From Ianthella basta (Eukaryota; Porifera; Demospongiae; Verongiida; Ianthellidae): a stretch of DNA of 64,000 nucleotides. Shown one piece after another: positions 52,126-64,000 of the stretch. The notes under the pieces are model-generated. The model did no database searches, had not been told where the DNA came from, and saw nothing but the letters and a program-made list of their open reading frames with translations. How positions within the stretch are numbered: position 1 is the first letter of the stretch; each line of letters starts with the position of its first letter. The DNA lies in the NCBI GenBank assembly GCA_964019415.1, contig OZ025889.1:912501-976500 (forward strand), given 5' to 3'. The translations under genes and the position numbers were made by a program.

Positions 52126-52538
52126 GGCAAGAATTGCTCACAAGCATAAAATTTCATTGTGCAAGCTGCAAATACATACATTTATACATAGCTATGGGGG
52201 ACAACTACGCTGCATGATTACTTGCCTAGCTATTCAGCTTGGCAATACAGTACCTGTGTATGTGTTTTAAGTTGATCTTGCTTTCTCATTCCGTGCGCAT
52301 CCATACGATGCTGCCTACATTCATGAGTGTATAAAAATGGCCGACACATATAAATTCGATTCAGTGCACTAGTTATAGCTATATAGTGCAATTTAAACTT
52401 CAAAGACAAGTAAAGGATTGGTGGTCATAAAAATATAGCGAAGAGCCAAATGTACAAAGCTTGTGTGTCATAAAGCACTATATGCTGCAAACATAAAAGC
52501 GCAATTGAATTACATTGATTGATCCTCATACAACAGTT

Positions 52539-54442
52539 CTAAACAGTTCTATATTGGTTCCAAATTCTCTGAACGGTTTGAGGCTCTTGTGCAAAGAACA
52601 ATTCCATGTACTGTCCTGTGTCTCTCTTCGTGTCCTCGTAACGCTGCACAATACCATTGTCATGGCTACCACAGTACTGCTTCAGAGCTAGATGCATCCC
52701 TAAATAGATCTGGACCATTCGTGCACATACGACATAGTACAACACATCTATCTCATCCTTGGGCAGGGGGAAGGCCTTCTGGAAACCAGCAATCATTGGA
52801 ATGGCAGCCTCCAGTCCCACACCACTGTCACCTACACAAGATCCAGTCAAGTACAAAATCTGGATCTCGTGCTTGACAGCGGCTGCCAGCTCAAATATGT
52901 AGGGACCATACACAACCTCATCAAAGTCAACAACGCCACACAGTTGAGGAGGTGCACTCATCTCAGCCATTGCACTGCACTGTTTGCAGTCTTCAAACTT
53001 ATCATGAATGATCGAATGTTGCACTTTACCGTCTTGGTCAGGATTGTACAAGAAATTGTGGAGATTTGTGTCTCCGTGGCGTACCCCAGCCGTCATCACA
53101 GGAACGTGAGGTGCCACATACCTCTCAAAGTCTCTAAACGTGCGCAATACGCAGGACCTAAGGGTCTTGTCACAGCACAAAGTGACATACTTCTTCAACG
53201 CAAGGAAGTTCTGGAGGTCATAGAACTCATGTTTCCGCTTTTTGATAACGTCACTGTGAAAACCCTATGCCGGGAAGAAGGGAGGCGAGAGAAGGAACAA
53301 ACACTAGCTCACACAAATGCCTAGCTGTCCAGGTGTGTAAGTAAGCTAGTGTAAGAAAGCATTTACACACATTGTATGCCTAACCTGATAAAATTAGCAG
53401 TAAATTGTAACCCACTTTGGGCAAAGATAGTTAGAGCACACTTTGACCTGAAGGTCAGGGTCTGTAGAGGTTAACTGCTGTAGGGCTACAAACAAGACAT
53501 TGAAGGTTGAAGGTCCAGTCTCTTCGGTGTCAACAAGCAGTGTCTACTGTGCCCGAGCCATTTATAAAGAAGTGAGCACAAAACTACCTCTGAAATGAGG
53601 ACACCTCTCTAATGAGGGCAGTGCCTACTGTCCCAGCTACATATAGATGTGTACGAAACTACCTCTGAAATGAGGACACCTCTCTAATGAGGACAGTGCC
53701 TACTGTCCCAGCTACATAGAGATGTGTACAAAACTACCTCTGAAATGAGGCCACATGTCTAATCTGGTCCCTTGGGACTGTCCCAAACTCCAAAAGTGTC
53801 TGTGACAGAGAGGTGTCACTGTTAGTGGTACCACACACACCCTGCACTAACCTGCAACACTTTGCACAGTAATCCCATCTGGTGACCCAAACAGAAACGC
53901 AAGTAGTCGGTTCGTTCCATGAGTGAAGAGAACGGCTGCCCGGGCAAGCCAGTCATCATATAAACTTGACAATAGTTTCCTTCATCACACAAAGAACTTT
54001 TCACTCTTCTCTTCTTACTTAGTGGCACTCCATCTCGCTCTTCAGCTAAAGCGCCCCCTGAAGAAACCATGACATCTCTTGTTGCGCCTCCCTGAGTCTT
54101 ATCCGATGGGGCACACACGTGACCATGAAACGATGCTACTAGCTCGCCCCTCCTGGTTTCCAACGGCATTGGGCAATTGATTCCGTGGTCATACGCGTGC
54201 TTCATCGCTCCAACAATTGCAGCCAACACAGTAGGGTCATCGTGCTGGTCAAAGATCTTCGCAACAAGCGGACGGGTGGATACTCCTTCCAGTTCGGGCG
54301 ACCCGTCCAATTTTCCTTCGAAGAAGACAAGTCGCTGACCTGCGTGCCTCTCCGCCACAACGACGCTGTCCCTAAGTACTTGGCTGACACAGAAGTGATC
54401 TGCAACTGAAGAAAAGAACCGGCTACTGTCTATAGGGTCCAT
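52539..54442 (-). CDS. Hydroxylysine kinase-like (APH-fold) protein A, 438 aa
   Basis: Exons 54442-53852 (197 codons) and 53264-52539 (241 codons plus stop) join in phase 0 (donor CAG|gttagt, acceptor gcatag|GG). Aminoglycoside/choline kinase fold: catalytic loop RHGDTNLHN with Asp about 262 and Asn about 267, and metal-binding VVDFDE with Asp about 310 followed by GPYIFELAAAV. Animal relatives (HYKK/AGPHD1, 373 aa) phosphorylate 5-hydroxylysine with GTP. This copy is longer, with an insert in exon 1 around VPLSKKRRVKS that resembles a nuclear localisation signal. Substrate is uncertain. It is divergent from its paralog at 54650 across a 207-bp shared promoter. Confidence 0.8.
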
Positions 54443-54649
54443 CTTGACGGGATGCCCGACCGTACGCGTGTGGTACGGTGAGGGCTCGGTGCAAAGCAGC
54501 CTGGGTGCAAAGGGGTGATCAGTGCCATTATTGTGTCACGTGATAGTCAAGGGATTTCCCCAGCTTCCTGTTTTGCAGTGTGTCTGTGCGTGTGCGTCGC
54601 CCTGCGCGTACGTAGCTGAGTTGCAGAGAGTCAAGTTAATCATCCTGAA
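54443..54649. promoter_or_regulatory. Bidirectional promoter of the two kinase genes, with CLEAR-type E-box
   Basis: The 207 bp separate two divergent ATGs. gtcacgtgat at 54535-54544 contains the full palindromic TCACGTGA core bound by bHLH-zip factors (TFEB/MITF/USF class). No TATA box is seen. Confidence 0.5.
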
Positions 54650-56067
54650 ATGAAACCGCCTGCTGTCTCCCCTGCTATACTAAGCCAAGTGCTTGCAACA
54701 CAATTTTCTTTTAAGAAAGTGGCCGAAGATTCAGTGAAGGAATTGGATGGATTTTGTGACAGAAATTACTACTTTAAAGGCCAGTTGTTATGTGAGGCGG
54801 GTCAACAGAAGTCATGCACGCATCAATCGGCCACGAAGAGTGTTTGTTTGAAGGAAGACGAGTTCGTTGTTAAACTTATGAATACCAAGGACTCGAACCA
54901 CCCCACAGTGGTTGACGCAATGGTGGCTAGCATGGAGCATGTGTTGTCGAAAGGTCTACGTGTTCCATTCACAGTCAATGCTCGAGATGGGTCTCGATTT
55001 GCACAAGTTGATCACTGTACACTGTTGGGTGGCATGGCAAATGGTCACATTGCCGAGACCTCTGCTGAAGATGTTACATGCTGCATCATTGTGATGACGT
55101 ACCTTCGTGGGACTGCACTGGAGAAAGTCCCCAAAACACAAGATATCCTGTTCCAATTTGGTGCTTTGGCAGGAAGACTGGATGCAGCATGGAAGGTATG
55201 GTTCACTCCAATGAAGGTGGAACGCGCCCCTACCCCCCCCCCAACCCATTCCACCGCTCTTGGTTAACATTTCCTAGTAGCCATGGAAATCTCTGGTGTG
55301 AACAGCTTTTAGAGTTCGTCCCACTTTTGACTCTGATTCTGAATGTGTCAGAGAACTCTGTACAGTTATGGTTAGAGCTAGGGCCTATTTAATGTGTATA
55401 TGGACCTATACAAGGTGGGAACTGTATAGAGTTGAAGTTGTAGTGATTAGCGGTGTGTGCTTTGTTGTCCTGCATTCTATAGACATTTCACCACCCAGGA
55501 GTGTTGCAGAAGTGGGAGCTGGATGACTGGAACCTTCTCAAGCTACCTCTGCAGAAGTGCTTCCTGGTGGACAAATTTGTAGAAGATCCTACTCTGCTTG
55601 ATCTATTAAAGCAGGGTATGGAAGTGTATGAGAGGCACGTCAAAGACCGAATCCCTGATCTGAAGAGGGGAATCATTCACTCTGATGTGCATGATATGAA
55701 CGTGCTATGCAATGAAGTGGGTGATGAAACCAACTCGTATCAACTTGGAATTGTTGACTTTGGTGACATTGCAGACAGCCCTTACATATTTGAACTTGCT
55801 ACCGTGGCGATTGATGCAATGTATTGTAGCGACGCTCCTCTGGCAAGTTTGAAGGTTGTGGTGGATGGCTACACTGCTCACAATCCCCTCCCCAAGGAAG
55901 ACCAAGACTTGCTACTGCATGTAGTGGTTGGGAAGATCACCCAGTGGTGTCTTCTGAGTATGGTTGCCATCAAAGATGAGCCCGAGAACAGAGAGTACAT
56001 TATGAGAAGTTTTGATGATAACGTTAAACTTTTAGGATTTTTACTGCAATATCTTTCAATGAATTAA
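54650..56067 (+). CDS. Hydroxylysine kinase-like (APH-fold) protein B, 376 aa
   Basis: Exons 54650-55195 (182 codons) and 55483-56067 (194 codons plus stop), phase 0. The intron (287 bp) is at the same place as in protein A, which supports duplication. The catalytic loop IIHSDVHDMNVL gives Asp about 250 and Asn about 255. The metal site VDFGD has Asp about 274, followed by SPYIFELATVAID. The length equals human HYKK (373 aa). The likely reaction is GTP-dependent phosphorylation of hydroxylysine or a similar small amine. The N-terminal lobe is weakly conserved but shows the lysine-bearing strand EFVVKLMN. Confidence 0.82.
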
Positions 56068-56428
56068 TGTGATCTTGCATGCGATTAAAAATTTTATTGT
56101 CACAATTTTCTTTTTCTATTTTGTTGCCATCGGTATACATGTTAATCAGGTTAGAATTATAATGTATTCGCTGGTATGCTCGATCCAAATGAAGTGCCAT
56201 ATGATCTGGGGCCATCTATCTATTTAGCATGCATAGCTAACTGGTATTATAGCAGTCTGTCTTCTAATGAGATTCATTGGAAGTGGGTATTTAATGAATG
56301 TCATTACAGAACAATAACATGCATACATTAGTGTCTGTGGTAACAGAGGGCATAAATTTACACTTAAGACTTACAAAGTGATTAAATACTTTGAACACTT
56401 CTCACACACACATATCACTTCTTGTTAC
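56068..56428. other. Convergent intergenic spacer
   Basis: AT-rich spacer between the stop codons of the plus-strand kinase and the minus-strand hydrolase. No feature beyond 3' flanks is seen. Confidence 0.5.
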
Positions 56429-58000
56429 CTAAAGAGGAGTAGTTTGCTTGACTGAGTAGTGGTCCCTCAGTCCGTCCACATACACCCATTCCAGCACTCG
56501 TGCAGGAGACAGCAACTTGCAATAGTGCATGCCAGCTGAGAGTTGAATGTAATACTTGTCAGGGGTCACCAGCGTAGCCGAGGAGACTTCAATAATGTCT
56601 CCACCTGTGGAGTTCTTTGCCTTGGTGTATTCGAGTGAATTGAATATCCACAAAGGGCCAGCGTTGTACGGTCCCCTATCCTTCACCATCACCATTGGTA
56701 CTCCGTAGTTTAGGAAGCGGCTTAGAGTCCTTCCCGCAGCAGATGTCAATGTGTTGAGCGCAGATGCATATGTGTTTTCATTTACAACCTTGCACAGTGA
56801 CAAAGCTGGGCCATCAGTGGCGTTGAAGTCAACATTCTTGTAGCCAGCGGCCATCCACATCACTTGCCTAGACTTGATCTTTGCACGAATTTCCTTGGCA
56901 GAAGTGGAGAAGAACCCTGTATCCAACTTATCTCCTTCTTCATATATGTTGTCAGACACGGTGCTTGTGTTAACGACACAGGATGTAGATGAAACAGAAC
57001 AGTTGCTCAGAATTTCTGGAAGGTGAAAAGGGATTTGGGTAACGGGATGAAATTCATCGTGGTCTCTGATCATTCCCTCTTTCAGTCCACCAACAATTGA
57101 TGCTGCAGTAGGAGTGTGAGGGGAGCCAACCTGGCAGGCACTCGAAGGAGGGTTATTATAGCACGGTGGTTTAAAGTGGTAAGAGCCTTCAAGAGAATAA
57201 GCATCCACCAGAGGTGCTACAAATTTACCGGTGGCTTGAACCGCTTGGGTTAGAATGCTTTCAGCTGTGCTGTTACCGAGTCGGGCTGCAATAAAATCAA
57301 CAACATAACTAGATACAAGGCTGTGTGCTTGGTCAAAGGCGATCTCCGCTTTCAAATCTCTTTCCTTTATTAGAATAGGCATGGAACCGGAAGCGAATTC
57401 AAAGTGGTTCATTCCTTCAATGACAATGACGGGGAATAGGTCAACTGAGGCACTGCTGGAGGGATGGAGCACGCGATGATAGTACTCCTCCATGATCCGA
57501 GTCACCCGGCAGAGTCCGTCTAGCTCACCTCCCATTGTTAGGGTGGGGACGGGGTAGGTCTCATTGCGGTATTTTCGTAAAATGAAAGAGCCCATAAGGA
57601 TCTGACCACGGATATTCTTTGGACTGCTGGCAATGTAGTCCTGCAGGACTGTCCCACCAAGAGAATGCCCTGCCATGAACACAGCTGCCTCAGTACTCAT
57701 TCCCTCCCCTAACATAGAACTGAGAATCTTTTCCACATCCTTTCCAATTGTCAGTGGATCAGGAATGTCTGCTAGGAACTCTGGTATCCCCACCCATACC
57801 GAGTAGTTGGTTGCTGCTGCTTGCACTGCTTTGAAGAGTGGGACGTACTGCTCCGGCGTGATCTGAGCACCCTGGATGAACACCACGGCCACTTGCTGGC
57901 TTGCTTGCTTGGTCGGCTTTAGAATCACATCGCTGCTTTGGACTGAAGCCACAAAAACCATTAGCACTAGCTCGAGTACTAGCGCACGAAGAAAACCCAT
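56429..58000 (-). CDS. Secreted alpha/beta-hydrolase, 523 aa, intronless
   Basis: The N-terminus (residues 1-22, MGFLRALVLELVLMVF then ASVQSS) is a signal peptide. The nucleophile elbow is GHSLGG with Ser113. Asp161 (GGELDGLC) and His199 (EGMNHF) complete a plausible Ser-Asp-His triad. Several N-glycosylation sequons (NYS, NET, NST, NCS, NTS, NAT) fit the secretory or lysosomal route. The C-terminal half (about 260-523) is cysteine-containing and not recognised. Lipase or esterase activity is inferred only. The ORF is uninterrupted over 1572 bp, unlike the intron-rich neighbours, so retroposition or transfer is possible. An E-box (cacgtg, 58036-58041) lies upstream. Confidence 0.75.
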   Translation of the reverse strand: MGFLRALVLELVLMVFVASVQSSDVILKPTKQASQQVAVVFIQGAQITPEQYVPLFKAVQAAATNYSVWVGIPEFLADIPDPLTIGKDVEKILSSMLGEGMSTEAAVFMAGHSLGGTVLQDYIASSPKNIRGQILMGSFILRKYRNETYPVPTLTMGGELDGLCRVTRIMEEYYHRVLHPSSSASVDLFPVIVIEGMNHFEFASGSMPILIKERDLKAEIAFDQAHSLVSSYVVDFIAARLGNSTAESILTQAVQATGKFVAPLVDAYSLEGSYHFKPPCYNNPPSSACQVGSPHTPTAASIVGGLKEGMIRDHDEFHPVTQIPFHLPEILSNCSVSSTSCVVNTSTVSDNIYEEGDKLDTGFFSTSAKEIRAKIKSRQVMWMAAGYKNVDFNATDGPALSLCKVVNENTYASALNTLTSAAGRTLSRFLNYGVPMVMVKDRGPYNAGPLWIFNSLEYTKAKNSTGGDIIEVSSATLVTPDKYYIQLSAGMHYCKLLSPARVLEWVYVDGLRDHYSVKQTTPL

Positions 58001-58670
58001 TTTGCTCTCTTACACTAGGTCGTCCGCATGCGATGCACGTGATAGAAACCGAATGACCTGTTACAGAAAACTACGTAACTAACAGTAACAGTACTAGTGC
58101 GTGCATTTTGAATGCTGAATTTCCCCTGGAGCTAGCTATGTAGCCAAAGGCATGCAGTCGGTTTTTACCTCACCAGACCTTCGAACTATACTCAGTGAGA
58201 TCGGTTTCACTTGTGAGCAAAAGGTAGTTAAATAAGAGGACCAGCGAGGAGTGACGAGGGAAAGCTACTCGGATAGCTAGCTAGCATTCCACTTTCGCTT
58301 CCTCGCGGGACCTTACCGAGCTGATGATCAGTGGCCTTGACGTGCCGCACACTGAATGGGAGGCCTTTTTGATGGAGATGGGCCTTGGTCACTTTTTGAT
58401 AGCTATGTACGCCACGGTAGTAGAGCTAGCTACCTTCGCATCGATCCCCCCATAGCGTGTCCACCCATGTCAAAACGTCTCCCCCTTTGGTGTGTTCGAA
58501 GGATTAGATTAACCACAAAATACCAGCACTGAAAGGCCCCGTGTATTGCAATGAGTAGGTCAGCAACACTGTACATGCTGCAAATTAATGCTATGCTATT
58601 AGGTCTATTCTTCCTTTCGCTCTTAAGATCTTGCACGCACAACGGTCATGTGACTCACGTGACCACAAAA
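58001..58670. promoter_or_regulatory. Divergent promoter region of hydrolase and hexosaminidase, with two CLEAR-like boxes
   Basis: The region contains GTCATGTGAC at 58645-58654 and TCACGTGACC at 58655-58664, directly adjacent and 7 bp before the hexosaminidase ATG. The second has the CLEAR core TCACGTGA used by TFEB on lysosomal genes in animals. An in-frame ATG at 58551 exists, but the residues after it do not look like a signal peptide, so the later start is preferred. Confidence 0.55.
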
Positions 58671-63693
<5,023 letters not shown>

Positions 63694-63699
63694 GTACGT

Positions 63700-63900
63700 A
63701 CGTTAGCTAATGTGTGAGGACGAGGGGTGAGTGTTCGGAGTGCAAGTGAGGGATGAGGGGTATGTGAGGAGTGCAAGTGAGGGATGAGGGGTATGTGAGG
63801 AGTGCAAGTGAGGGATGAAGAGTATGTGAGGAATGCAAGTGAGGGGTGAAGGGTGTATGAGGAGGGAGAATGAAAAAGAGTATTAAGAGAGAGAATGAGG
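63700..63900. repeat. Degenerate 30-bp repeat in hexosaminidase intron 11
   Basis: Repeats of gtgagggatgaggggtatgt with gaggagtgcaa between them, about five copies. Confidence 0.7.
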
Positions 63901-64000
63901 CACGAGAAGTAGTGAGAGGTACTCATGTGTGTGGGTTAGGGGGAGCACCACGCACATGAGAAGGTCTGGTCTGGTCAAGACCACATGTTGTGAGTTTCTG

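Larger units (their letters stand above)
51076..52538. other. Intergenic region between TPK1 and the minus-strand kinase
   Basis: It holds the TPK1 5' flank, a weak tRNA-like segment (51480-51550) and a 79-bp hairpin minisatellite (51653-52125). The remainder shows no gene. Confidence 0.5.

Noticed and set aside
58551-58670. Earlier in-frame ATG for hexosaminidase
   Set aside because: The 40 extra residues hide the signal peptide, and the segment contains the E-boxes; the ATG at 58671 gives a normal signal peptide.

Overview
The window is eukaryotic and metazoan. It has split genes with GT-AG introns, death-fold signalling domains, conserved animal housekeeping genes and abundant microsatellites. 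The expansion of CARD/ZU5/Death-domain genes together with short introns suggests a sponge (demosponge-like). That is an inference from gene content and was not tested by comparison.

Left three quarters (about 1-45.5 kb): a tandem array of six paralogous genes, all on the minus strand, here called I to VI from left to right. Each complete gene has the same exon plan: a first exon with a CARD-like death-fold domain (N1), one or more 22-codon phase-1 mini-exons (L), a large ZU5 exon (Z), two exons of a UPA-like region (U1, U2), and a last exon with two Death domains (D). Genes III to VI read open through every exon (846 to 883 aa). Gene I runs off the left edge. Gene II carries a one-base insertion near its N1 start codon. 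Upstream of II, III and IV lies an additional CARD exon (C) with its own mini-exon (L'). These have the same splice phase, so they could act as an alternative first exon that replaces N1. The array also holds an orphan broken D exon and two ZU5 remnants.

Mobile elements decorate the array, and the paralogous copies supply empty sites for several. They include a 728-bp element with a 9-bp target duplication that carries a RecQ-helicase-like fragment, a pogo/Tigger-like element, and several miniature inverted-repeat elements (MITEs).

Right quarter (46.7-64 kb): ordinary single-copy genes. In order: thiamin pyrophosphokinase TPK1 (minus, 8 exons, 255 aa), two divergently transcribed hydroxylysine-kinase-like (APH-fold) paralogs, an intronless secreted alpha/beta-hydrolase (minus), and the first 11 exons of a lysosomal beta-hexosaminidase (plus, cut by the right edge). 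Introns here are filled with CA/GT, GGGA, TC and C-rich repeats. E-boxes matching the CLEAR (TFEB) core sit directly upstream of the hexosaminidase start and in the kinase-pair promoter.

Overall reading: a recently expanded, probably innate-immune or cell-death adaptor cluster next to a stable metabolic and lysosomal block. The domain calls come from reading motifs by eye, and the exon joins come from splice signals and phase. No database search was run.
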